The notes under the pieces: model-generated
What the model saw: only the letters and a program-made list of their open reading frames with translations
What the model was told of the DNA's origin: nothing
Databases searched by the model: none
Part shown: piece after piece, positions 45,965 through 56,054 of the stretch
How the letters are laid out: each line of letters starts with the position of its first letter
Numbering within the stretch: the first letter of the stretch is position 1
Program-made: the position numbers and the translations under genes
DNA from: Gnomoniopsis sp. IMI 355080
Taxonomy: Eukaryota > Ascomycota > Sordariomycetes > Diaporthales > Gnomoniaceae
Assembly: GCA_027946555.1 (NCBI GenBank)
Contig: JAPEVC010000020.1
Location: forward strand, 124,001-188,000
Reading direction: 5' to 3'
Length of the DNA stretch: 64,000 bases

Positions 45965-48120
45965 ATGAACCCACACCATCACCTTCACCAAGGGTCGTCC
46001 AACACCAATCTCGGCCATGTTTCTGGAAACTCTGTTGAAAGAAACCCAAGCAGCGGGACCCGAGGGCGCTTTTTAGCGAAGATCAACAAGCTTGTCCTGA
46101 GGAAAGGCCAGTCGCCGTCAAAAGCTGAAAGGTCCAACTCGGCGCCATCACCAACATACCCGTTCAAAATAATACATAAACCGGACGTCAAGCCGCTCTA
46201 CTCGCCGCCTCGGCCTATGATGCCAAGGACGGAGTCGGAATGTGAGGAGGCGCTGCAGGAGATGTTCTCATATACGAGGAATGGGCGGAGGCCATCCACA
46301 GCGCCCTCTGAGGGCCCATTATCACGAACTCGGATCTTGTCCGTCCAGAAGTAGGTGTGGTGATCTTGTCTCCTTTCTTTCGAACCCAAAAATAAGCCTA
46401 TTCCCAAAGTTGTTAGCTGAAGCCTATCTTATACGGTGGGCCCACTATCCACCTTGAGGATCGCCGCTAAGCCTCACTGTGAATAATTAGAAAACCACCA
46501 GCGCCACCGCTGCCCCCACCCAACGACGGGTTTATACCGCCAAGGTCATTTCCGAGGACTTTGCATACAAATGTTCCATTGCAGCCGCCTAGTACGGCGG
46601 GCGCTCGCCTTGAAACGATCCCCGGCAGTCCGCTGAGCCCATCGACGATACGGTCTATGCTGACGCCCACCAGACATCAATTTCGTGCAACACCGGGAAC
46701 ACCGAGAACAGTCGACAGGAACAGGATCCAGAGAGTCATGACCGGAGACGGAATCCGGGCGCCACGACCATTGTCTGAGCGGGCCATGATACCACTCGAT
46801 TCGCTGTCCAGGATTAGACAGGGGGAGGATGCGCATTCGACTCGCAGCCCTCTCAGTATATCTGCACCGTTGATATCGTCCCCAACCGAAGTGAGAGTCA
46901 CCAATATCTCAGACGGCGACGAGTGCAGGGCACAAAGGGCGCCCAACACCCAATCGAAGCCGCGCGAACGGAGGCATAGTCCTCTGAGCCCACTTCGCCA
47001 ATCACACCCAATGGTGCTTTCCCCAGGCCGGGGCACATACAACACTATTGGCGAGACAATGAGCCCGGGAAGGCCTTCCCAACCTAGCGAACAGGAGCTT
47101 CCACCTCCAAGTCTAAAGCGGCCGCGACCGCACCAGCGGGTAAGCTCCCATAGCACGCGCGTCGACGACGGCATGGCCACGAAGAGCGAGGATGGCAACA
47201 ACGGAGACGACTGCACGCCCGCGGTATCCTCATCGCTACACATCGCCGATTTCAGCGCAAAGTGCTACATGTGCCCAGAGCCATGCCCGCCTGGCCAAGG
47301 ACTGTGCACAGCTTGCCACGAGCGCTTCCAAATTCAGAACCCCGACTTTGACAGCTCGGACTCTGATTACCAAGACTTCGATGTACGCACGCCAAGTCTA
47401 TCGCCGAGGCGTACCAAGCCCAGGCCGCTGGTGTTGCAGACGACGCAGGCGCGTGGCAGCGCCGGAGCCCCCGCCCCCGCCACCGGCCCCGTCACTCCCT
47501 CCTTTTCCAGGCCCATGACCCCGATGAGGTCGCCTCAGCTCGCGGGTACGCCACTCTCGTCTTCACCGCGGACGCCGGAGACGCCTCGCGAGTGGTCGCG
47601 TCTATCAAATCCTCCTCCACGCCAGGCCTCTAATTCGCATTCGCGATCATTGAGTTCCGTCCCATTCCAGCCACTCAAAACGCTTGGTTCCCCAGTGTCC
47701 ATCCACCCGTCCGCATCACCTAAGCGCGGTAGTGCGCTGTTCCACCTTGAGCGAAGCATGCAGTGGGGGAACTGGGAGCCCTTGACACCCGGTGCAAGCC
47801 CGAAGAGCGGGTATGATGTTGTTCGAATAGGGAGTGTATCGGGGGGCGAGGTGAAAAGGGTGGTAGTCCGAGACTCGAATGACGAAGGGGCTGACACGAT
47901 GAAAATGCTTGCAAATGAGGAGGAGGAAGAAGAAGAAAGGAGGAGTGGGGGAGGTGGGGGATATGGCGATTGGTTCAGTTACTATGCTGAGAAAGAAGAA
48001 CGAGAGGCGCAAGACAGGACATCGGCAGGGAGCAGTATTTATGAGAGGATACAGTCGATTTATGATGCATATGCTGGAGAGGATGACGAGGATGAAGGAG
48101 AGGAAACTGGGATGTTCTGA
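45965..48120 (+). CDS. Proline/serine-rich protein with small Cys cluster, unknown function
   Basis: Exons 45965..46350 and 46491..48120 give 671 aa; the 140-nt intron (GTAGGTGTG...ATTAG) is longer than usual but both frames stay open and join in phase. The protein is mostly low-complexity: a His-rich start (MNPHHHLH), Ser/Pro-rich middle with many SPxR/SPxxP motifs that look like proline-directed kinase sites, and an acidic C-terminus (EEEEEE and a Gly run). Near residues 385-405 lies a compact cysteine pattern C-x2-C-x3-C-x6-C-x2-C, followed by HERF, which could bind one zinc; this is the only ordered-looking piece. No orthologue is recognised by eye. Cytosolic or nuclear location would be a guess. 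Confidence 0.75.
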
Positions 48121-48337
48121 GCAGTTTGTCCGCTCAGAGGCCAGCACACTCTTTCAACTGAAATGATATGCCGAGACGACAATGATACCTAGGCGTTTGG
48201 AATGGTTCATAGTTCGTTAAGAGAGTCGTTCAAAATGAAGTTTGTATATACACACCACTCTATTTTGGCGCCATGACGATTCCTTCGTCTATGCGCAATT
48301 CTGTTTCAGGAAATCGATGTTCTATCGGTCTCTGTAA

Positions 48338-49494
48338 TCATGCGATCTTGTTGACGACCAGCTCGCCCTTGTTTTCGCCGTCTAGCTCGAGGAAGCTGCC
48401 GCTCTCGAGCTTCTTCTTCCATTTGGTGCTCTCGTAGCGCGCTAAGATTAGAGTCATTCGGAGAATCTTCTGGTGACTCGACTCATGTTCCGCTACTTCA
48501 TCTGGTACAGGGGTGAACGTCCATCTGCCGAAAGCCCAGTTGAGGATATATCTGCTTTGAGGCTGTGATAGTGGTGCGGTGGGAATGTCTGCGTCTGAGC
48601 CGTTGACGGTGGAGGAAGTAGATAACACGGCCTTAATCCGGTAAATTTCGTCCTTTGGTGCTGTTTTCAATAGTGTCAAAAGGTTTTCTGCGTTAACGCT
48701 GGAGCCCTTTGGGCCGCTGAGCTCGATGGACAAGACCTCAACTTCTGATTGGTGGCCCTTCTCATGGTCATGATCATGGTCATGGTCGTGAGCATGACCG
48801 TTCGGTCCTTCGTCCATTGACTGAGCGAGACCTCCGTCAATTCCAAAGATGACTCCCATAGGGACTCGGCCCTTGTCGCTTTTGACCCAGGCAGTGTCCA
48901 CTTCCAGATCACCCACACGGTCGAGACATTCATCAAATTTGCGCTCATCACACTGCTCCCATCTGTAGTGTAGTTTAGCCAAAGCCCTTCCCGAAGGCAG
49001 ATCACATAGTCAACTTACTTGTTGAATACAATCAGATCCGTATACTTCGCCTGCAGGCGCGCTGTGACGCTGGTGTCCTCGTACCCTTGCCAGTTTTCCA
49101 CGTCAATGACGCTGACCACGCCATCCAGCACATAATCACCGGTCGCGCGCGCAAGACGGTTGATCTCCATGGCCAGAATCGCGGGGAAAGCAGAGCCAGA
49201 CGTCTCGATGACGATGCGGTCCGGGGTGACCTGTGCCTGCAGTTCCTTGAGGGCCTCGCTGAGCTGGCCGACTAGATTGCAGCAGATACAGCCGTTGAGC
49301 ATTTCGCGCACGCCCGAGATAGCATTGGACGATGCCAGCTGCGAGTCGATTGCCAAGTCACCAAATTCATTTTTCAAAAGGGCGAGTTTGTAGTCCGGGT
49401 TCGCGGCACGAAGCTGGGGGATGAGGTTGAGGATGAGAGTTGTTTTGCCGGAACCGAGGAAGCCCGTGATGATGGTTATTGGTATGGGCGCCAT
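48338..49494 (-). CDS. CobW/COG0523-family GTPase, putative metal chaperone
   Basis: G3E P-loop GTPase; members deliver zinc or cobalt to client proteins. Exons 49494-49019 and 48962-48338 give 366 aa. The N-terminus starts directly with the P-loop GFLGSGKTT (residues 11-19). The family metal motif GCICC (Cys69, Cys71, Cys72) and the ETSGSAFP and VIDVENWQ motifs follow. The NKxD base-recognition motif reads NKWE, as in several fungal members. A histidine-rich loop (HAHDHDHDHDHE, near residues 214-227) lies between the GTPase and the C-terminal CobW-C domain, which ends with WAFGRWTFTP. Such loops bind zinc in vitro in relatives. The gene stands 600 bp from a divergent neighbour with no obvious metal-related genes beside it. 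Confidence 0.93.
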
Positions 49495-50094
49495 GATGGA
49501 TATGTCTGCCTAGGCGACAATGGAGAACAGCCTGGAAGCCGTGGGGAGAGGAAAATGTTAAAGGGGAAGAAAGGGACCCAGAATTGTCGTCTGATGCTCA
49601 GGTCATGAAAATACCGCGAACATCTGTCCGTGATGACTTCAGACAGACCCGTTCTCGGCGGCCGGTTCGGCTATGAGATTTAAGGTTATCGCTTATCGAT
49701 ATAGACAAGGGGATCCTGGTAAACGAAATAATCGTACATTTCGCTGTGGTATTCAGACGTCTTCTCCAGTACTCGAGTAGCAACTCTAGTCTCCTTCTCA
49801 GCTAGAGTCACAACCATGAGAGACCAACATTCCATGGAAAATGTCTTATTATTTTGGGAGGACTTCATTTTAGCCCGAGCCAAACCATGTTTGATACTTT
49901 GACAGCGGGAGATCAACATCACCAGTGCGGCTTCATGTTACACAAGAACTCAACCACGGCTGGCTGTGACGTCACGCCTCGCGTTGTGGCTGTTCAGCTT
50001 GGAGAGAAAAACTTCACATTGCTTCCATTCCATATCCTGTCATAGTACCAAATAAACTCTAGATCATACCTATAAACCATCTCGAAATTCAATC
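49495..50094. promoter_or_regulatory. Divergent intergenic region, CobW gene / small gene at 50095
   Basis: 600 bp between divergent starts. I see no clear motif and no gene. Confidence 0.4.
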
Positions 50095-50490
50095 ATGCCT
50101 TCCGTCAACGCTCAGTCTACAGGCGATGAAGAGGCGCAGAAGAAGACTTACAAGGAGCAACTAGACGAAGCAGCTGTAAAGGCCACAGCCTCGCAAGGCG
50201 ACAATGCCAACAAAGACGGGGTCGTGAACAAAGTTGTTGAGAAAGGTGAGCAATTAATATGTCTATGTGATGAAAAAGAAGAAAAAAAAACTGATTTCGG
50301 AAATCAAGTGTCCGAATACGTTCCGGCTGTTGGCAAGGTTTTGGGTCAGGAAAACAACGACGCGGCTTCTGAGACTGAGTCCAAGATTCCCGGACCACCC
50401 GAGCTACCACACCATGCCACCCAGGTCGAGGAGTTTGTGAGAGACCAGCACCGCAGCAGGATAGAGGATGGAAAGCTTGCGGACGAGTGA
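50095..50490 (+). CDS. Small hydrophilic protein, unknown function
   Basis: Exons 50095..50245 and 50309..50490 give 110 aa. The 63-nt intron starts GTGAGC and ends ATCAAG; it has no stop and is a multiple of three, so an uncut transcript encodes 131 aa. Removing it joins VVEK directly to VSEYVPAVGKVLGQ, which reads as one amphipathic segment, whereas the retained version inserts a Lys/Glu/Asp-rich stretch. The protein is strongly charged, with no membrane helix or signal. It ends PPELPHHATQVEEFVRDQHRS, a pattern suggestive of a conserved small fungal protein, perhaps stress-related by composition, but I cannot name it. Confidence 0.65.
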   Translation: MPSVNAQSTGDEEAQKKTYKEQLDEAAVKATASQGDNANKDGVVNKVVEKGEQLICLCDEKEEKKTDFGNQVSEYVPAVGKVLGQENNDAASETESKIPGPPELPHHATQVEEFVRDQHRSRIEDGKLADE

Positions 50491-50746
50491 AACTATCTCG
50501 GAGTGCTTGCGCCAGGACGAGGGAGTGCATAACGCAAAGGCTGAGCTTGAAGGTGCGGTTTTGGAATTTTAGCATCGGCATTGGCACTTCGATTCGAACG
50601 GCGTTTGCATGGGGTATAGGAACTTTGGGGCCAACGTCGAAGGCAAGGGGAACCTTTGAGTGTTCGGGCTATCATTCAGTCGTTTCTTCTTCACTTTCAA
50701 CACATCAATGACCAGGTATTGCTTCAGCCATGACTTCATATCATTA

Positions 50747-51363
50747 TCATAATTCAAACAACAGCCAGCCAACCGCAAACGTGACCACTCCTGACAGCAG
50801 CGCCATGCTCCCCCAAGTCGTTACCGCATCAGCGTCGGAGGTGACAGCATACGTCGCCGCTGGCCTCAGCTGACTCAAATCGTAAAAGCCTGTCTGCGAG
50901 CCGCTCGCCGTGAGCAGCGGCCCAGCCCACCATACATCTCCGCCACTATTCAAAGAGCTGGGATATATTGTGGCCGCCGGTGCCGGCGTGGCAGTGACGC
51001 CGTTTCCCCAGATGCTCACCCTACCAGTCTGCGCCTCGCTGTCGACTGGGCAGGTGATGGTCAGTGTGGGCGTCGCACACGCGCTGCATGTGATGACGCT
51101 GGTGGTGAAGTCTGGTGGTATCGCCGGCTGGGTCCAGGTTGCTTGGTCACCCTCGCAGATTTCCTGGACCGTGTAGGTTGCGAGCCACGTGGATGATGTA
51201 TCGGCTGCCTGGGCGGTGAAGCCATACTCCGTTGTGAAGACTGGGATGGGTGCTAGGGTGATTGAGGGAATGACGGCGTTGAGCGTGCTACTGGCCCAGA
51301 GAGAGGAGGAACTGCATTTTGTCAGAGGCTGTTTCATTTGAGATTAGAGGGGACTTACGACAT
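50747..51363 (-). CDS. Predicted surface protein with C-terminal hydrophobic (GPI-like) tail
   Basis: Function unknown. Proposed exons 51363-51359 and 51311-50747 give 189 aa (start MSSSSLWAS); the intron has ideal GTAAGT and TGCAG ends. The alternative is an unspliced start at 51337 (MKQPLTKCSSSS). The body has paired cysteines (EICEGDQATWTQP, ITCSACATPTLTITCP), many Thr/Ser and a Pro/Ala/Thr-rich linker. The last 20 residues (SMALLSGVVTFAVGWLLFEL) form one hydrophobic helix, as in GPI-anchored or single-pass proteins of fungal walls. However, neither start gives a signal peptide, so an upstream exon may be missing or the protein may be tail-anchored. Moderately sure it is a real gene. Confidence 0.6.
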
Positions 51364-52760
51364 GGCCCTCTGTGTATCAAAATGAAATTGGTTCAGAGAC
51401 AAGGAAATAGTATGTACGCGAAAGAAACTTTTGGCTAGGCAGATAAATGAGGGCAATTGAGGCAAAGAGCTCAGTGGTATTTCATTGCGATTGATCTTGA
51501 CATGTTCGAAAGCAGATGGCTACAGAAATGCAAGTCTGGCCAAAAGGGAGAGCTATCTTGACCAGCAAAGAGAGACGAGGGTATCGCAGTCGATACCTTA
51601 TAAGTGTGCCCGTCGAGCCAGACCGCGCATTCGTGAGGAATGAGGTGGACATGAGCGGCCATTCCCAGATGCCGCGGCCAAGCGGTTGTAAGTGATGTTT
51701 TCTCCCTAGCATGATGCATGATTTGTATGTGTAAGATCAAGATCTGAGACCTTCTCGCCCATGTGTTCGGGAGCCTCTGTACGCCGGGACAAGATACAAT
51801 CATATTCTCGCAAGCAATGACTGACCTCGCGACAACGAAGACAAGGCAGACACGGACCACAACACAGTCACGGCATCGATAGCGACATCTTGACAACATA
51901 GCTTGCGTCTGTGGGGAGGAACACGCTTCTCGCTGTCCGCGCCCTCGGGGTCTCAGATGTCTTGAACCACTGGAATGAGGACAGACCGACACGCAACACT
52001 CACATGCTGCATGGATAGGCTACGAAAGACATGTCAGATCTAGACTGTTGCCACATACGAGCAGTAACACATCATCTCAATATATTGATCATCAACGCCC
52101 ACCTAGCGCGCGCCCTGTGCCTTTGTTGCGCTGGTCGTAGTCGCAATTCGCATGTTTCCCGTCTTTTGGCATCTCACACCCACCGAATAGCAGAGTGCAA
52201 GACTTCCTATCGAGGATAATTTCAATCTGCGGAGTGTCCTCCTTGGAGTGACATTGGCAACACGGCACTGTTGGTAAACGAGGTGACGGTCGTGGCTTCT
52301 CCGGGTGCTTTTTGATGAAGAAGAGAAAAAAGGAAACGAGAGAAATTTTCGATTGCGCGCGCCAGCTTTTGTAGTCGCAACGCGCTTCTGCGGGGCCCCA
52401 CTCTGTTATGTAAGCTTTACCAGGTAGGTAGGTACTTAGGTACTTAGGTACTTAGGTACTTAGGTACTTAGGTACTTAGGTACTTAGGTAGGCACCCAAG
52501 TAGGTTGCTCAAGCGCTGCCGCCTTTCTTTGAGGCTCCAGCGGCAACTCTACACATCTGCCGCCGGCTGTTTGCTCACCCCACCTTCAACCATGAATTAA
52601 CGTTCCGCCCTCATCCTCATCTACACTTCCCAACGGAGAGGCTCGTAAGAACGCTGACTCCATCCAAAGTCCGACCTCTGCATGGAAAAGACGTACGCCA
52701 GCTGTGTCTTAACTCGGCGCTTCCAATAGGATTGTTCTCGCATCACGCCAAACCCCGAAG
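51364..52760. other. Intergenic region with 8-bp microsatellite
   Basis: About 1.4 kb. The minus-strand frame 51471-51992 lacks family features. A GGTACTTA microsatellite lies at 52431-52486, 275 bp before the FAM32A homologue. Confidence 0.5.
52431..52486. repeat. Octanucleotide microsatellite (GGTACTTA)7
   Basis: Seven perfect tandem copies of GGTACTTA, flanked on the left by GGTAGGTA and on the right by GGTAGGCA. Its core resembles half of the TACCTAGGTA palindromes elsewhere in the window. Confidence 0.95.
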
Positions 52761-53144
52761 ATGCCCTCCGACGACTACGCCTCCGCAAGCACGGGCGGCG
52801 CCCTGCGGATAAAAGGCGCAAAAGTGAAGAAGAACAAGAAGAAGAAGTCCGGCAAGTCGGACCTTGAGAAGAATCTATCGACCGGCGAGGCCTCATCGTC
52901 CAAGAAGTCAGAGCAGCCTACCGAGGACGAACCGACAGAGGAGGAAGTCCCACCCGAGCGACGAAAGACAGAGGCAGAGCGGCGGTTTGAGGAGGCAAGG
53001 AAGAAGAAGTTATTGGAGATGGCGGAGGAGGCCAAGTCTAGGCCCGAACTACTCAAGACGCACAAGGAACGAGTCGAGGAACTGAACACGTACTTGAGCA
53101 AGTTGAGCGAACATCATGATATGCCCAAGATTGGGCCGGGATGA
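52761..53144 (+). CDS. FAM32A/DUF1754 homologue
   Basis: Single exon, 127 aa. The architecture is that of FAM32A: a short N-terminal LRIKG motif (GGALRIKGAKVKKNKKKK) followed by a Lys-rich nuclear-signal stretch, a variable acidic middle, and a conserved C-terminal helix TEAERRFEEARKKKLLEMA ... THKERVEELNTYLSKLSEHHDMPKIGPG. The last part parallels human FAM32A THKQRVEDFNRHLDTLTEHYDIPKV. Human FAM32A acts in the catalytic spliceosome, stabilising the 3' splice site; a splicing role here is inferred from homology and suits an intron-rich genome. Confidence 0.9.
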   Translation: MPSDDYASASTGGALRIKGAKVKKNKKKKSGKSDLEKNLSTGEASSSKKSEQPTEDEPTEEEVPPERRKTEAERRFEEARKKKLLEMAEEAKSRPELLKTHKERVEELNTYLSKLSEHHDMPKIGPG

Positions 53145-54612
53145 GGGGTGCGCCTGCGGCAATGGGTGCAAGAAGGGGTCAATTCGCCTTTTTGGAATTG
53201 TCACGGCTTTTGTCCACCAAATCCGGCGTGGGAGGCCCCCTTCTTTCAGCCCAGAAGCCATACGACCAGGCCTCTCGCTTCACTACACCAGCTGCTGCGA
53301 GGCCCTGGCACGGCCGGTGGAGCAGAGTGTTGGTTTCCTGGACGAACCTTACAGTCCGTGGAACCGTGGGCTCCTGGGCCTCTATTAGGGCAGTCTGCAG
53401 GACCTACGCTTCCCAAGGACATGTAGAAGGGCTCTGGCGAAGTAGCGAATTCATGTGTGCACACTCTCAGCATCCCCAGAAAATTTGACGCCACGATTTC
53501 CAAGGCTGGATTACTTGAAACTTGAAGGAAAAGCGCAAGCCACCATTCGCCCCCGCCCCCCAAAAGCAAGTAACAAGACTCGAGTATCACCACTATGGGT
53601 ATCGCGGCTATGTGAACTATAGTGGCTCCTTACTGACATCAGACAGAACACACGTTCCTGTGGGAAAGACTTTGTGCGCCCTGCAATGCCCCAGCATTCT
53701 GGCTGATGGAATGGCCTAACTGGCGCAAAGTAGGGGATTTCTGTCAACACAACTAGGCCGTGCCCTATCGAGCGAGCGCGCCTCCGGCCTTCTCTTTCAA
53801 CGCTAGTCTATTGTTTTTGTGGAATACTCACGCCAGCATCCTCATACAGATGTATACCACCCACCTCAATTTTTCTAGATCGAAGGTTTTGATATCTTGG
53901 CTTCTGTTGGTCTTCATGAACAGTCCTTTTCCCTTTGGCTCGGTCGCTTGTCTTCTTGCCTGCACCAGGGGAAACGCGGTCTTGCTGCTGCTGGGAGCCC
54001 CAAATCAAATGGAACCTGGCCTTGCAAGTCCTATTTCTCACGGCCAATCCAAAAGGGTCATAATTAGGTCGCATCACTGGACCGAGTGTGATGTGGCTCA
54101 CTCGCTGACCCAAGAAAGACCTTGTACGTTCTTTGGTTCATTAGGAAGGGCACCGTCATCGAATCCCGTGGAATTCTTCCTCAGGCCGGAACGACAGTTG
54201 CTCATTTTGTTTCGGGAAAGAAATTTTTACATGCACGACAAGACGGATACAGAGTGCTGGTGGTCCCTTTGTGATTTGCATTATGTTCTTTATAACAAGG
54301 TTATTCCAAGGGAAGCCCTTTCGGCCCAAAGCCCTTCCTTCTACTTTTTTGTGATCCAAATCCACGTTCTATAGGGGGTATCTCAAGGAGTGGTCCGATA
54401 CTGGTTGACGCCGTATCCCGCTGTATATCCGTAACGCTATGCAAATGCTGAACCCAATGTCCTCTCTAGATCATTACTACCAAAATAACTATCGAGAACA
54501 TGGGGTCGCACTCAAAAAAGAAAAAGTCACCACCCAAACCAGATGCGCCGTGCTGAAAAAGCTTGATCGAGATTGTTCGCCGTAAACGTTTGTTGGGTAA
54601 TCGTGATTAATA
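53145..54612. other. Intergenic region, no supported gene
   Basis: About 1.5 kb between a plus gene and a minus gene (convergent). A 204-codon frame at 53760-54374 has no ATG at its first codon, no domain and skewed composition; I judge it non-coding. Otherwise nothing seen. Confidence 0.5.
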
Positions 54613-56054
54613 TTAGATGATATTGCGGACAACCCAGAAACCGCCGACCGCAACAGCTATGGCAGGCTGTAGGAGATTCTTCGGGGCAGCTCCCTCGGTC
54701 TGCAGGCTTGCCTCGGGTGTAGTTGTCGATCCGCTGGGCTGGGCGTTGACGTAGGAGTAGGAGGTCTGCGTGACAACAGAGATGCCACCGTCTGGGAGAG
54801 TGGATGTGAGGGTTGCGGTGACCAGGGTGGAGGAAGGCTTTGAGCTCGCGGTGGTTCCAGAAGCCTGACTTGATGCTGTTGTGCTTAAAGTTGTCCCTTG
54901 TTGAGAGGAAGTTGAGTCGACTGTCAAGGTTGTCAGTAGAGATCCAGCGTTATAATTGTGTTTTGCTTGGGTGGTAGTGAGCTAGTCAGTTGACAGTCCT
55001 CCCAACAGGGTCTCTGGAACCGCATCGCTGGAGCTGATTCAAGGAGAAACATGACTCAAAGGCATGATTCCCATATGGTATTCCCGATTATAAGACTATC
55101 AGTTTCAGGATTTCCCAGAATCATCCTACAGGACACTATCCCAGTAAGACGACTGCCAAACGGCAAATGATTCCAACGAAATAGAGGAGGATGAAATTCC
55201 CTCGTCAACATACCGCTTGATGAGGTAGTCGACGATGTGTCCGTGCTAGTATCAACGCTGGTGGTGGTGGTGGAGGAGGAGGAGGAGGAGGAGGGGGACG
55301 CGGTAGTGAAGAACGTGAGGGTCTCAACTAAAGTGGTAGAAGAAGCAGATTGGGATAGAGACTGACTTGCAGAAGCGCCAGAGCTAGATGCTGAAGAAAG
55401 AGAAGTGGCACTCTGGCTATCCACAACCACTGACGTGGCTGTGGTTGTCTCAGTCGTCAAGGTTGGGGCATCAGATGAAGAGGAGGTTGAAGAAGACGCA
55501 GTAGTGACAACAGAGGAGGACGTACCAGAAGAAGCAGCAATCTGAGAGGAGGTAGGAGTAGGAGTAGGAGTGTTTGTGTCTCGGATGGTTTCGGTTTGTA
55601 CAGTCGTTTGAGTCTGAACTGTCGTTTGGACATCCATGCTTGTTGGCGTGGTCGCTGCCACCGTCGCAGAGGACGAAGTGGTGTCTTGAGCGACAGTCGT
55701 GGGTGTCGTCTCCTCGGCGGAGCTGCTGCTGCTGCTACTGCTGTCGCTGCTTGAGGTCGCAGCTGCAGTAGAAGACTGGGGCGCACTGGTGTCCGATATC
55801 GCGGAGCTCGTCGTGGCGTTGCCAGTCTGACGCTTCCCAACATGGATGGCGGGCGCAAACTTCTCCAGTAGTCCACGGATTTCGCTGGTGCTCAATAAGG
55901 CGGACAGCGAGTGAGACTCGGCACCGATGGCGGGTTGCTCAGACTCCGTGCCATCATAGCCCTGTTGGGTCTCATGAAATTTCGTGGAGGCGAGACCCAG
56001 GGTCACAAAGCAACACACCAGCAGTACCAGTAATAAATTCCGTCTGGAAGCCAT
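54613..56054 (-). CDS. Ser/Thr-rich mucin-like cell-wall protein, possibly GPI-anchored
   Basis: Exons 56054-55214 and 54920-54613 give 382 aa. The start at 56054 is chosen because it begins a good signal peptide (MASRRNLLLVLLVCCFVTLGLAS); the frame is open 66 codons further upstream with another ATG at 56252, which would bury that signal. After a short unique region ending in a Lys-Arg processing site (HVGKRQTGN), about 220 residues are almost only Ser, Thr, Ala and Val, built of runs of Ser and TTVQT-like repeats, so heavy O-mannosylation is expected. The last residues (NLLQPAIAVAVGGFWVVRNII) form a hydrophobic tail after small residues, compatible with a GPI signal. The 293-nt intron is long and may hide one more exon. 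Functions of such proteins include sensing and wall structure. Confidence 0.75.

Noticed and set aside
50570..50600. Possible tRNA B-box (GATTCGAAC) near 50590
   Set aside because: No matching A-box or acceptor stem could be found at the right distance.
53760..54374. Plus-strand frame of 204 codons
   Set aside because: It does not begin with ATG, shows no family motif, has odd composition and competes with a minus-strand frame. Length alone is not enough.
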